Positions 10,253-19,506 of a stretch of 64,000 nucleotides of DNA are shown here, piece after piece; position 1 is the first letter of the stretch, and each line of letters opens with the position of its first letter. The position numbers and the translations under genes are program-made. The notes below the pieces were generated by a model. The model searched no databases. It was not told the DNA's origin and saw only the letters and a list, made by a program, of their open reading frames with translations. The stretch is from Actinomycetota bacterium (GTDB lineage Bacteria; Actinomycetota; Actinomycetes; S36-B12), in the NCBI GenBank assembly GCA_030684515.1, contig JAUXVJ010000009.1:558001-622000 (forward strand), given 5' to 3'.

Positions 10253-10897
10253 TCAGAGTTCAAGTGCGGCGAGCACGGCAGCGGTGGTGCCGATCGCGCC
10301 GAAGATTCCACCGGACATCTCGACCATGGACAGTGTGTTGCGCTTCAAGTCGGGGTCGAGTGCGGCAGTTGCGTCCTGGACAAGCAGGCATTCGTAGCCC
10401 ATGTCGTTGGCCGCACGCATAGTCGAATGCACGGCGGTCTCAAGTGGCACACCCACCAGCAGGAGGTGAGTCAGGTGCGATGAGCGAAGCAGGGAATCCA
10501 GCTGACTTCCGAAGAAGGCATCGATGCCGACTGCGCTCAACTTCGTTGCAGGAAAGGGCAGTTCTGTGGGAGGCGACCAGGCGCCTCCCACAGAACTGTC
10601 AGTGTCAGTCGCTCCAAGCCCTGCTCGCAAGACAGGACTCGCAGTTGTCACATGCAGCACCGTGGCACCGAAGGCAATCACTGCTTGAGCGAGAGTGGTG
10701 ATGCTGGCCATAGCCGCATCGCCCGCAGCGGGGGTGATTCCAGGCGCTGCTCCATCGGGCACGATGACGATCAGGGCCAGAGTTGCCGGCTGAATCCTTG
10801 CGTCATATGGCCAGGGATACGGAGTCGAACCGGCCACCCAGACATCTGGTTGCTGCTCGAGCCGCTCGACGGAAGCAGGCCTGGAATCAGTGGTCAC
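10253..10897 (-). CDS. Isochorismatase-fold paralogue lacking the catalytic triad (predicted pseudoenzyme)
   Basis: This 214-residue protein is clearly homologous to its downstream neighbour: [10 protein letters not shown] matches [28 protein letters not shown] matches [18 protein letters not shown], and SGGIFGAI matches QGGVFGAI. All three catalytic positions are changed, by alignment: Asp to Val46, Lys to Ala122, Cys to Ala155 (PLETAVHST). The frame is open and coupled to the lipoprotein gene upstream (GTGA overlap), so it is not a decayed gene. It may be a structural or regulatory partner of the active hydrolase. It should have no hydrolase activity by the known mechanism. Confidence 0.8.
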   Translation of the reverse strand: MTTDSRPASVERLEQQPDVWVAGSTPYPWPYDARIQPATLALIVIVPDGAAPGITPAAGDAAMASITTLAQAVIAFGATVLHVTTASPVLRAGLGATDTDSSVGGAWSPPTELPFPATKLSAVGIDAFFGSQLDSLLRSSHLTHLLLVGVPLETAVHSTMRAANDMGYECLLVQDATAALDPDLKRNTLSMVEMSGGIFGAIGTTAAVLAALEL

Positions 10898-12081
10898 TGC
10901 GCGATCTTCCCCTTGACTCCCTCGACGAACCAGTTCATGCCTTCAATCTCAGGATCGCCGTACTGCAGTGCTGTGCCTGCGGGAACCACGATCTTGCCGG
11001 ACTGATCCTTGATCGGACCGGTGAACACCGAGGCGCCCGGAGTTGAGATTGATTCCAGTGCTGCGGAGATCGTCGACTTGGTGTCATCGGTGACAGTCGC
11101 TCCGTATGGTGACTGCACGAACGGATTCTCGCCGGCCTGAAGACCAACGCGGAAGTTCGAGTTGTACGGGCTGCCAGTGAACTTGCCTTCAACGGCGGTC
11201 TTGACGATGTCGTTGTAAAGCGGACCCCAGTTCCACTGAGAACCAGTCAGCCAGCCCTTGGGTGCAAGGGATGAGGCATCAGAGTGGTAGCCAACAGTCA
11301 TCGCGCCGGCTGCTTCAGTCGCCTTGATGATGGTGTCGGTGCAATCCTGGTGCTGACTGATCACGTCCACGCCCTCTTTGAGCAGGCTGTCAACTGCAGC
11401 CTTCTGCTTCTGCGGATCACACCAGCTGGAGGTGCTGATCGTTGAAGTGGTGGCCTTCGGATTCACCGATTGGGCACCCAGTTCAAAAGCGTTGATGTTG
11501 TTGATCGTCTGCGGGATTGGGAAGGCGTAGATGTAGCCCAGCTTGTTGGACTTGGTCGCCTTGCCCGCGGCAATGCCAGCGAGGTAGACCGGCTCGTACA
11601 CCGTGCCGAAGTAGGTACCGATGTTCGGCCCGATGTCCTTCGGGTCGGCGATGTAGTTGCCTTGCTGCACCACAGCAACATCGGGATTCTCAGCAGCGAT
11701 CTTCTGCGCTGCCTGGAGGTGTCCGTAGCTGGTTGCAAAGAGGATCTTGGCGCCCCGGCTGATCATGCCCTGCATGACGCGGTAGGCATTGTCGTCCTCA
11801 GGGACGTTCTCCTGAGTCAGCACCGTCATGTCCGGGAAGGCCGCTGCGACCTCTTGGCTGCCTTCGTAGGCCGCCTGGTTGTAGCCGAAGTCTGTCTTTG
11901 GTCCGACGAAGATGAAGCCGACAGCGTCGCCTCCCGTTCCCGGGCCGCTGCCTGCTGCGGCAACGGAGGCCGCCTCGGTCGGCGTTGTGCTCTCTGTACT
12001 CGCTGTGTCTGCAGTACTACTGCATCCTGCGAAAATCAGCGCTGCCGCTATAGCAGCACCGACAATGGGGATCTTGCGCAT
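10894..12081 (-). CDS. BMP-family ABC transporter substrate-binding lipoprotein
   Basis: The start is set at the ATG giving MRKIPIVGAAIAAALIFAGC, a lipoprotein signal with lipobox cysteine at 20, preceded by an AAAGGTG box; longer upstream in-frame starts lack a signal. The mature part begins with a Ser/Thr/Ala-rich linker, then the BMP/PnrA fold (GFIFVGPKTDFGYNQAAYEG, the ligand-contact region). The family binds nucleosides and other purine- or ureide-like molecules. It is divergent from the matching ATPase and permease genes and is first in the minus-strand unit that holds the hydrolases, linking uptake to breakdown. Confidence 0.9.
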   Translation of the reverse strand: MRKIPIVGAAIAAALIFAGCSSTADTASTESTTPTEAASVAAAGSGPGTGGDAVGFIFVGPKTDFGYNQAAYEGSQEVAAAFPDMTVLTQENVPEDDNAYRVMQGMISRGAKILFATSYGHLQAAQKIAAENPDVAVVQQGNYIADPKDIGPNIGTYFGTVYEPVYLAGIAAGKATKSNKLGYIYAFPIPQTINNINAFELGAQSVNPKATTSTISTSSWCDPQKQKAAVDSLLKEGVDVISQHQDCTDTIIKATEAAGAMTVGYHSDASSLAPKGWLTGSQWNWGPLYNDIVKTAVEGKFTGSPYNSNFRVGLQAGENPFVQSPYGATVTDDTKSTISAALESISTPGASVFTGPIKDQSGKIVVPAGTALQYGDPEIEGMNWFVEGVKGKIAQ

Positions 12082-12284
12082 ATGGCACCTTTCAGTGGTC
12101 AGACACATGGCATGTCTGCGAGTTGAGTGAACGCAAAGCCGCTCGACCGCGAATCTAGAGATGCGGTGTTTCACATGCTGGCTGGAATTGTTAAGTGTTG
12201 ATTTCCGTGGCACTCAAGAAATGCGACATTCGCGTTGATAGCGCGGCAGAAATGAAATGCATCGGAAACCGTGAAGCACGCAGC

Positions 12285-12296
12285 GGAAATATTTCC
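12285..12296. promoter_or_regulatory. Perfect 12-bp palindrome between divergent transport genes (operator candidate)
   Basis: GGAAATATTTCC is a perfect inverted repeat, AT-rich against its surroundings, in the 232-base divergent intergenic region. It ends 17 bases before the GTG of the ATPase gene, just upstream of a TACTTT hexamer (12301-12306) that could be its -10 box. A repressor bound here could control the plus-strand operon and possibly the divergent lipoprotein unit. No regulator gene is in the cluster. Confidence 0.4.
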
Positions 12297-12313
12297 TCAC
12301 TACTTTCCTGCTC

Positions 12314-13828
12314 GTGACCGACACACTGATCGCCGGAACCCCGCTTCTCGATGTCATCGGATGCACCAAACGCTTCGGGGACCTCGTGGCCAATGACTCT
12401 GTGAACTTCTCCGTGAAGACCGGGGAGATACATGCGCTCATCGGTGAGAACGGCGCGGGAAAGTCAACGCTGCTCAAGATGATCTTCGGGCTCTATCACC
12501 CTGACGAAGGTCAGATGATGTTCCACGACCGTGAAGTAGTCATCTCGACTCCGCTTGTAGCGCGGGCGCTCGGCATCGGCATGGTCTTTCAGGATCTCCG
12601 GCTGGTTCCCGCTCTGACGGTGGCTGAGAACATCGCCCTTGCCTTACGCGTGAAGCGCTTGAACATGAAGGCGATTCGCGAGCAGATCGTCACGGCCAGC
12701 GAGCAATTTGGACTCTCCGTGCACCCGGATGCATTGGTGCGACACCTGTCCATCGGTGAACGCCAAAGGGTTGAGATCTTGAAGGTGCTGGTCACAGGAG
12801 CCCGCTTGGTCATTCTTGACGAGCCGACGAGCGTCCTTGCCCCTCAGGAGGTAGAGGGACTCTTCGCAGTTCTGCGCACCCTGAAGGACGAGGGATATGG
12901 CGTTGTCATCGTCACCCACAAGTTGCCAGAGGTCCGCGCCATTGCCGATCGGGTGACGGTGCTGCGAGGCGGCAAGGTGATTCTCGATGGCGAGGATCCC
13001 AAGCAATACGACGATGGTGCCCTCATCGTCGCGATGGTCGGTTCCTCAGTATCTGCAATCCGGCGCACGGAGCACCATGCAGCGGGCACGGTCGTGCTTG
13101 AGGTGAGTGACATCAGTGCTGATGGCGATCAAGGAGTGCCCGCGGTCAAGCACGCGACGCTGACCGTCGAGGCCGGTGAAATCGTTGGTATTGCTGGCGT
13201 TGCGGGCAGTGGGCAACGAGAATTGTGTGAGGTGATTTTGGGATTGCGTCACTCCACGAATGGCAAGGTGACGATCTCGGGTGAAGTGATTGGAGCCAGT
13301 CCATCGGGCGCGCGCAAGGCTGGCGCTGTAGGGGTGCCAGAGGACCCAGTGGCAGACAGCGTTGTCGGCGATATGACCGTGTTGGAGCACATGGCCTTGC
13401 GAGGGGTAGCGATACCCAGTGGTCTCACCGGGATCAACTGGGCAGCCATCAAGAAGTGGACGACCGATGCAAATGCGCGAGTGCAGCTGCGCATGGCTGC
13501 AGTCGAGCGACGTGTGGCGACCTTGTCGGGCGGAAATATTCAGCGTGTGATTCTGACGCGAGTCCTTGCTGATGACTCAGCTCTGATAGTTGCGGAGTAC
13601 CCCTCGCGCGGACTGGATGTCATCAACACCCAAAGAACCCAGCAGATGCTCATTGAACGAGCCTCCCAGGGCGCCGGAGTCCTTGTCGTCTCCGAGGATC
13701 TCGACGAACTGATGTCAATTTCTGATCGCATCGCGGTCATGCATGAAGGGATGATCATGGGTGTTGTCGATGCAGCCCACACTGATCGATTCGCACTCGG
13801 CCAGCTGATGGTGGGTGGTCACGCATGA
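12314..13828 (+). CDS. ABC transporter ATP-binding protein, two fused ATPase domains (BMP/nucleoside type)
   Basis: This 504-residue protein has two ABC domains. The first has Walker [10 protein letters not shown] (44-52), signature [10 protein letters not shown] and Walker [10 protein letters not shown]. The second has a degenerate Walker A (GVAGSGQRE) and signature LSGGNIQRV, as in RbsA/YufO-like subunits. It would energise import with the two permeases downstream and the BMP lipoprotein on the other strand. The GTG start has no Shine-Dalgarno sequence and follows a -10-like TACTTT by seven bases, so a leaderless mRNA is likely. Confidence 0.93.
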   Translation: MTDTLIAGTPLLDVIGCTKRFGDLVANDSVNFSVKTGEIHALIGENGAGKSTLLKMIFGLYHPDEGQMMFHDREVVISTPLVARALGIGMVFQDLRLVPALTVAENIALALRVKRLNMKAIREQIVTASEQFGLSVHPDALVRHLSIGERQRVEILKVLVTGARLVILDEPTSVLAPQEVEGLFAVLRTLKDEGYGVVIVTHKLPEVRAIADRVTVLRGGKVILDGEDPKQYDDGALIVAMVGSSVSAIRRTEHHAAGTVVLEVSDISADGDQGVPAVKHATLTVEAGEIVGIAGVAGSGQRELCEVILGLRHSTNGKVTISGEVIGASPSGARKAGAVGVPEDPVADSVVGDMTVLEHMALRGVAIPSGLTGINWAAIKKWTTDANARVQLRMAAVERRVATLSGGNIQRVILTRVLADDSALIVAEYPSRGLDVINTQRTQQMLIERASQGAGVLVVSEDLDELMSISDRIAVMHEGMIMGVVDAAHTDRFALGQLMVGGHA

Positions 13829-14931
13829 CCACCACGATCACCCCACCTGATCTCTCGCCCAATTCCGATGATGGCAAGTCTGCATTCGGGCCACGTGCAG
13901 AGATGCTTGCCCGCTTGACCGGTCGATGGGTCGGTGCGATCCTCATTGCACTCATCATCTTCAGCTTCCTGATCATGACTCGTGGAGCAAACCCACTCAA
14001 CGTCTTCTCTGAGGCATGGGCGAACACAATTCAATCGCCTTTCGCCATGCAACAAGCGCTGGTCAAGGCTGCGCCACTCATTCTTGCTGCTCTTGCCGTG
14101 GCCATCCCCGCTCGGGCGGGATTGGTCAACGTGGGCGGTGAGGGACAACTGATCATTGGTGCAGTGGCGGCCGCGGGGGTCTTCCAGTTCACCGAGGGTC
14201 GCGTCGCTGGTCCAGTCCTGATCATCTTGATGGTGATCGCTGGCATGGTGGCCGGCGCATTGTGGTCTGGGCTGGCGGCATTCCTGCGCGTCACTGCCGA
14301 AGTCAATGAGGCAGTGAGCACCCTGCTCTTGAACTTCATCGCGCTGGATCTCCTGCTGTTCCTGATCTACCAACCGTGGAAGGACCCCAACGGCACGGGG
14401 CAGCCCGCGAGCCCGCCTCTGCAGGACGATGCGCACCTGCCGTTGATCGGCGACACGACGGTCACCATCGGCATCATCATTGCGGTGACCTGCGCCATCT
14501 TGGCGTGGGCATTGCTGAAGTTCACGCGCTGGGGATTCAAGCTGGCCGTCGCCGGTGGAAACCCAGAGGCTGCTCGTCGAGCAGGCCTTCCCGTGAACCG
14601 ACTCCTGATGTCATCAATGCTGCTCGGCGGTTCCTTGGCAGGGCTCGGCGGCATGATCTATTACGCCGGCACTGAGTATCAGTTGCGCCCAGGTCTGCTG
14701 GCAACCATTGGCTACGCAGCATTCCTGGCGAGTTGGCTGGTGCGACATCGGCCGCTGCTGGTGATCGTGTCGTCAGTGATTCTTGCCATCTTGATCGTGT
14801 CGGGCGACAGTCTGCAGATCGACTCGGATCTGCCCGCAGCATCCATCAACATCCTGACTGGTCTTCTGCTGATTGCAGTGCTCGGGTGGACCGCAAGTCC
14901 ATGGTTCAAGAAGAAGGGTTCGGAATCATGA
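13825..14931 (+). CDS. ABC transporter permease (BMP/nucleoside type), subunit 1
   Basis: This 368-residue membrane protein has a cytosolic N-terminus of about 30 residues and around nine or ten hydrophobic segments. It shows the BPD-transp-2 signature [20 protein letters not shown] (positions about 92-111) and [15 protein letters not shown] in the EAA-like coupling region. It is the YufP-type partner of the next gene. It overlaps the ATPase gene by four bases. Confidence 0.92.
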   Translation: MTTTITPPDLSPNSDDGKSAFGPRAEMLARLTGRWVGAILIALIIFSFLIMTRGANPLNVFSEAWANTIQSPFAMQQALVKAAPLILAALAVAIPARAGLVNVGGEGQLIIGAVAAAGVFQFTEGRVAGPVLIILMVIAGMVAGALWSGLAAFLRVTAEVNEAVSTLLLNFIALDLLLFLIYQPWKDPNGTGQPASPPLQDDAHLPLIGDTTVTIGIIIAVTCAILAWALLKFTRWGFKLAVAGGNPEAARRAGLPVNRLLMSSMLLGGSLAGLGGMIYYAGTEYQLRPGLLATIGYAAFLASWLVRHRPLLVIVSSVILAILIVSGDSLQIDSDLPAASINILTGLLLIAVLGWTASPWFKKKGSES

Positions 14932-15839
14932 TCTTTGTGGACGTCCTGAGCGGCGGAGTCAGTGGTGGAACATCCATCATGTATGCGGCACTTGGTGAAA
15001 CTGTGAGCGAACGCGCGGGCGTCATCAACCTCGGCACTGAAGGCTGCATGCTCATGGGTGCCTTTGCCGGCTTCGCCGTGACCTCGATGACGGGCAGCCC
15101 TTGGCTGGGCATCCTGGCGGCCGCAGCTGCCGGAGGTGCGCTCGCACTGATTCATGCAATTCTCGTGGTGAGTCGCAAGGCCAATCAGTTTGCCAGCGGT
15201 CTTTCCCTGCTCTTCTTGGCCCTTGGCCTGACTGCCCTGTACGGCTCGGGCTATGTCGGCCAGAAGATCAACGCATTTGACCCGATTGCGATCCCCGGGC
15301 TCTCATCCATTCCCATCATCGGGCCGATCTTCTTCGATCAGAACATCCTGACGTACATCTCCTATTTCGTTGCCCCGCTGATGTGGTTTGTCATCTTCCG
15401 AACACGGATCGGTCTGATGCTGCGCACTGCTGGTGAGCGCTCTGAAGTGCTCACCGTCAATGGTTACAGCATCGTCAAGGTGCGCTACATCGCTGTCGTG
15501 ACAGGTGGCATCTTTGCCGGCGTCGGTGGTGCCTATCTCTCCATTGCCTATTCGCAGTCGTGGTTTGAGAACATGATCATCGGTCGCGGCTTCATCGCGG
15601 TCGCCCTTGTTGTCTTTGCTGCGTGGGATCCACTGAAAGTCATTGGTGGTGCATACCTGTTTGGCTCGGCACTTGCGCTCAGCCCAGTGCTACAGGCCAA
15701 TGGCTACGAGATCAATCAATTTGCACTCGACATGCTGCCGTTCGTTCTAACACTGCTGCTGCTGGTATTCCTTGGGAAACGCGCGGTCAACTCCTCGCCA
15801 GCTGAATTGCGCAAAGTCTTTGACAACGCGAATGCGTGA
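14928..15839 (+). CDS. ABC transporter permease (BMP/nucleoside type), subunit 2
   Basis: The start chosen is the ATG overlapping the stop of permease 1 (ATGA), which gives a 303-residue protein; a longer upstream frame would be non-hydrophobic and overlap permease 1 for 200 bases. The motif ALGETVSERAGVINLGTEGC is the YufQ-type signature. About eight or nine transmembrane segments are visible. Together with subunit 1 it forms the membrane channel of the importer. Confidence 0.92.
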   Translation: MIFVDVLSGGVSGGTSIMYAALGETVSERAGVINLGTEGCMLMGAFAGFAVTSMTGSPWLGILAAAAAGGALALIHAILVVSRKANQFASGLSLLFLALGLTALYGSGYVGQKINAFDPIAIPGLSSIPIIGPIFFDQNILTYISYFVAPLMWFVIFRTRIGLMLRTAGERSEVLTVNGYSIVKVRYIAVVTGGIFAGVGGAYLSIAYSQSWFENMIIGRGFIAVALVVFAAWDPLKVIGGAYLFGSALALSPVLQANGYEINQFALDMLPFVLTLLLLVFLGKRAVNSSPAELRKVFDNANA

Positions 15840-15851
15840 GAGCGACTGGGC

Positions 15852-16655
15852 ATGAGTGTGCGCATTGACGCGGCATCGCCGCTGCTGTCCAGCTATGAGA
15901 GTGACTTCCAAGTTGCGCACTCCGGTCGCAACACCGTGGTGCTTCGACCCTATGAGTCATATGAAGACGATGTTGTTGTCACCACGGGCGAAGTCGGCTT
16001 GATGCCTGGCGGCATTCATTACTCGCGCGATGTCTTCGAGCAATGGCGCGCTCGGATTGACGGATCTCGCGTGACCTTCCGTTGTGACAGTCGCGCGATG
16101 GAGATCATCGAACTCGTGAATCTGCGTCTGGGAAGAGCCCGCACTGATCAGGATTCCCTTCTGCTCGCTGTGCATCTGCTCGATCGCTCTCGTCCACGTG
16201 AGCTCGGTGTCACGACTGTTGAGGGCGCGAAATCGGTAGCCAACCAAGCATGTGATCAGATGACCGCCGATCTGGCTGAATCCGTGCACGAGCTTGTCGG
16301 CAGCGGAGAAGGCAGCACCCCTGCAGGTGATGATCTGCTGGTCGGCGTCTGCGCAGCCTTGCGCAGCAGTGGCCTGGTTGCTGAGGCAACCCTGATCGCC
16401 GCGATGGCCTGTGACATTGCGCATCGCACGACGCGCGCCTCCCGGCTGTACTTGCGTGCGGCCGAAGAGGGCCGCTTCGCTGAGCGCGTGCACCTGCTGG
16501 CCGGATCCTTCGCACATCAATCCGATGCCACCAAGATCATGAAATCGATTCAAGGCTGGGGCGCCAGTTCGGGATTGGACCTGGCCACCGGAATGCTCGG
16601 CGGCCTGATTGTCGCGGGAGAGCGTTCGGCGTCATTGATCGCGAGCTCCACGTGA
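15852..16655 (+). CDS. DUF2877 protein (AllH/YlbF-like), oxamate-carbamoyltransferase-type subunit
   Basis: This 267-residue protein has the DUF2877 hallmarks GEGSTPAGDDLLVGVC (about 155-170), TTRASRLYLRAAEEGRF, and the C-terminal WGASSGLDLATGMLGGL. In E. coli the homologue YlbF lies with FdrA and YlbE; these were reported to form the oxamate carbamoyltransferase of anaerobic allantoin breakdown (AllH, AllF, AllG). Here the same three families are adjacent and overlap end to end, so a complex is inferred. The natural acceptor or donor substrate in this organism is unknown. Confidence 0.85.
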   Translation: MSVRIDAASPLLSSYESDFQVAHSGRNTVVLRPYESYEDDVVVTTGEVGLMPGGIHYSRDVFEQWRARIDGSRVTFRCDSRAMEIIELVNLRLGRARTDQDSLLLAVHLLDRSRPRELGVTTVEGAKSVANQACDQMTADLAESVHELVGSGEGSTPAGDDLLVGVCAALRSSGLVAEATLIAAMACDIAHRTTRASRLYLRAAEEGRFAERVHLLAGSFAHQSDATKIMKSIQGWGASSGLDLATGMLGGLIVAGERSASLIASST

Positions 16656-18127
16656 GTGTCGCCGGAGAGTCAGTGCTGAAGAGTGTGGTCTTCCCGAGTC
16701 TGTATCGCGATTCGGTGACCTTGATGATGATTGCCTCCAAACTGCAAGGCATTGCAGGCGTTGAGCGAGCTGGCGTGGTCATGGCAACCCCCGCCAACCT
16801 GGAGATTCTGGCGACGGCCGGGATGCTTCCAGATGCGCTTGCGGCTTCACCGGATGATCTCGTCATTGTGGTGCGGTGCGATGACGATGCCGCAGCCCAA
16901 GCAGCGATAGCTGCCGCAACTGATCAGGTGGCGGGTGTTGGTCAAGGCGAGAATGGCTCTGCCGAGCGCGCGCGCCCAGGAACACTCCTGGAAGGGGTGC
17001 AGGCAATTTCCGGGGCAAACATGGTGTCGGTTTCCACGCCGGGTGCCCATGCGCCATTGCTCGTGAAGCAAGGGCTGCAGGCAGGGCTGCACGTCTTCTG
17101 CTTCTCAGACAACGTTTCTGTCACAGATGAAGTCGAACTGAAGGCACTTGCGGTGAGCAAGGGCTTGCTGCTGATGGGCCCCGATTGCGGTACCGCACTC
17201 ATCGACGGAGTTCCGCTGGGCTTTGTGAACGCGGTGTCTCGCGGGCCGGTGGGCATCGTGTCGGCATCAGGCACTGGAGCGCAGGAGGTGATGTGCCAAC
17301 TCGATGCCCAAGGAGTGGGCGTTTCGCAGGTGATCGGCGTCGGCGGTCGCGATCTGAGTGCCGAAGTCGGTGCGAGCATGACCAACCTTGCGCTGGATCT
17401 GCTGAGTGCTGATGGTGAAACCAGCTGCATCATCCTGATCGGCAAGCCGCCGGCACCCGAGGTCGCTGAAGCGCTTCTGGCAAGGCTGGCAAAGTCAGCA
17501 AAGCCAGTTGTCGTGTGTCTGATTGGCAATTCACAAGTCGGCACCAACGGACCCGTCACCACGACCGCGACTCTCGCGGCTGCCGCAACTGCAGCGGCCA
17601 CGCTGGTCGGCGCGCCCGCACTCGATGACTCCCCACTTGCGGTGCTTCCTGAATCAGGTGTGCACGGTGGGGGAGTTCTTGGGCTGTACACCGGGGGCAC
17701 CTTGGCCAGCGAAGCCAAATATCTCCTTCGCGAGAACGGGATCACGGCCGAGATCCTGGATCTCGGTGATGACGAGTACACCATTGGGCGTCCGCATCCG
17801 ATGATCGATCCGAGCGTGCGCTCGGCGCGCGTTGCGGAAGCTGGTGCTGATCCGTCGATTGGCATCATCCTGGTCGATCTCGTCCTCGGCTTCGGTTCGT
17901 CCATGGATCCCGCAACGCCATTGGCGCAAGCCGCAGTCGCAGCGCAAGCCGCAGCGAAGGCCGATGGTCGGGTGGTGCATATCGTGGCGAGCATCTGCGG
18001 AACCAGTCGCGATCCGCAATCCATCACAACTCAACGCGCACTCCTGTTGGACGCCGGCATCATCGTCGCTGAGAGCAATGCCGCTGCAGTGCGCACGGCA
18101 GTTGCGCTTCGAATTGTGGGTGCCTGA
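16652..18127 (+). CDS. fdrA: FdrA family protein (AllF-like), succinyl-CoA-synthetase-related carbamoyltransferase subunit
   Basis: This 491-residue FdrA homologue has the succinyl-CoA-synthetase-alpha-like segments LLMGPDCGTALIDGVPLGFV and SASGTGAQEVMCQLDAQGVG with GVGGRDLSAEVGA, and a C-terminal ligase-like half beginning near LGLYTGGTLASEAKYLL. E. coli FdrA has about 555 residues. With the DUF1116 and DUF2877 neighbours it is expected to move a carbamoyl group to phosphate. The GTG start overlaps the previous stop (GTGA). The first 40 residues (SVVFPSLYRDSVTLMMIASK) are also typical of FdrA. Confidence 0.88.
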   Translation: MSVAGESVLKSVVFPSLYRDSVTLMMIASKLQGIAGVERAGVVMATPANLEILATAGMLPDALAASPDDLVIVVRCDDDAAAQAAIAAATDQVAGVGQGENGSAERARPGTLLEGVQAISGANMVSVSTPGAHAPLLVKQGLQAGLHVFCFSDNVSVTDEVELKALAVSKGLLLMGPDCGTALIDGVPLGFVNAVSRGPVGIVSASGTGAQEVMCQLDAQGVGVSQVIGVGGRDLSAEVGASMTNLALDLLSADGETSCIILIGKPPAPEVAEALLARLAKSAKPVVVCLIGNSQVGTNGPVTTTATLAAAATAAATLVGAPALDDSPLAVLPESGVHGGGVLGLYTGGTLASEAKYLLRENGITAEILDLGDDEYTIGRPHPMIDPSVRSARVAEAGADPSIGIILVDLVLGFGSSMDPATPLAQAAVAAQAAAKADGRVVHIVASICGTSRDPQSITTQRALLLDAGIIVAESNAAAVRTAVALRIVGA

Positions 18128-19506
18128 TGTTCGGTGGACTACGCGTAGTTGCGGCTGGAGCCTCGCTCATCACCGCTTCGATCCCGGAAGCCGATGTTGT
18201 GCAATTGGATTGGCGACCACCGGCGTGGGGCGACGCCGAAGGCGCCAGACAACTGGCAATCCTCACGGAGGATTCCGTTGATGAGGCCAATCAACGCGCC
18301 ATCGCATTGATTCACGCGGTGCGCCCGCACTTGGAATCGGTCCAACTTGCCGCAGATGTCATCCCGGGCATGCAGGGGCGAATTCTTCTGCACTCCGGAC
18401 CGCCGATTGCCTGGTCGGACATGTGCGGACCGATGCAGGGCGCGCTCATCGGAGCCACGCTGTATGAACAGTGGGCAGCAGATGAGGCCTCGGCTCGTGC
18501 CTTGCTTGGCTCTGGTCAGATCGCACTTGATCCCTGCCATCACCACTCAACCGTTGGTCCAATGGCTGGGGTCGTCTCGCCATCGATGCCGGTGTTCGTC
18601 GTTGTTGATGGTGATCGTTCGGCCTTTGCCACCTTGAATGAAGGCCTGGGCAAGGTCCTGCGCTTTGGAGCGTTCGATGCCGAGGTGCTGACGCGACTGC
18701 ATTGGCTAGGCGCGGTCATGGCACCGGCGATCAACGAGGCCCTGGCGGTCACAGGTCCCATCGACATCACCACGCTCATTGCGCAAGCACTGTCGATGGG
18801 CGATGAAGGCCACAATCGCAACCTGGCATCCACCTCGCTGCTGGCTCGTCGGCTGGCTCCCGTGCTGGCGACACAGGTAAATGGAGTGCAGGCCCTGCAG
18901 TTCCTTGCCGACAATGACCACTTTGCTCTCAACATCTCCATGGCTGCAGCGAAGTTGTCACTGGACGCCGGCAGCGACGTGCCTGGTTCAACGGTCGTGA
19001 CCACCATGTGTCGCAATGGAGTGGAGTTCGGCCTGCGAGTGGCCGGTACTGGCGACCGGTGGTTCACCGCGCCGGTCGGGCCGGCCGACGGACTGTTCTT
19101 CCCGGGCTACGGACCCGAGCATGCCAATCCTGATCTCGGCGACTCGTCCATCACTGAAACCCTTGGACTGGGTGGCTTCGCGATGGCCGCAGCACCAGCC
19201 ATTACGCGCTTTGTCGGCGGTACCGCGGCAGATGCCATTGCCACAACTCAGGCAATGCGTCGGATCACTGTCTCTGAGCACCCGGTCTTTCAATTGCCCA
19301 CGCTTGGTTTCATCGGCACTCCGTCGGGCATTGATGTGCGCAAGGTCGTCGAGACGGGCGTGCTGCCCGTGATCAACACCGGCATTGCTCATTTGAAAGC
19401 CGGCGTCGGACAAATCGGAGCAGGCACGGTCACTGCGCCGCCAGAAGTCTTCGTCCAAGCGCTGGCAGCGCTCGCCATGGCACACAGTGCAGCGGTGATC
19501 GCATGA
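18127..19506 (+). CDS. DUF1116 protein (AllG/YlbE-like), carbamoyltransferase-type subunit
   Basis: This 459-residue protein has the DUF1116 marks: WSDMCGPMQGALIGATLYE, the HHHSTVGPMAGVVSPSMPVF segment, and HNRNLASTSLLARRLAP. It is slightly longer than E. coli YlbE (about 420). It shares one base with fdrA upstream and overlaps carbamate kinase by four bases, the same relative grouping as fdrA-ylbE-ylbF-ybcF. Predicted role: part of a carbamoyltransferase that yields carbamoyl phosphate for the kinase. Confidence 0.87.
   Translation: MFGGLRVVAAGASLITASIPEADVVQLDWRPPAWGDAEGARQLAILTEDSVDEANQRAIALIHAVRPHLESVQLAADVIPGMQGRILLHSGPPIAWSDMCGPMQGALIGATLYEQWAADEASARALLGSGQIALDPCHHHSTVGPMAGVVSPSMPVFVVVDGDRSAFATLNEGLGKVLRFGAFDAEVLTRLHWLGAVMAPAINEALAVTGPIDITTLIAQALSMGDEGHNRNLASTSLLARRLAPVLATQVNGVQALQFLADNDHFALNISMAAAKLSLDAGSDVPGSTVVTTMCRNGVEFGLRVAGTGDRWFTAPVGPADGLFFPGYGPEHANPDLGDSSITETLGLGGFAMAAAPAITRFVGGTAADAIATTQAMRRITVSEHPVFQLPTLGFIGTPSGIDVRKVVETGVLPVINTGIAHLKAGVGQIGAGTVTAPPEVFVQALAALAMAHSAAVIA

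Noticed and set aside
12082-12313. Promoter for the BMP lipoprotein from TTGAGT/TTAACA on the minus strand
   Set aside because: The -10 does not fit TANNNT and other combinations are equally good, so no promoter was called.
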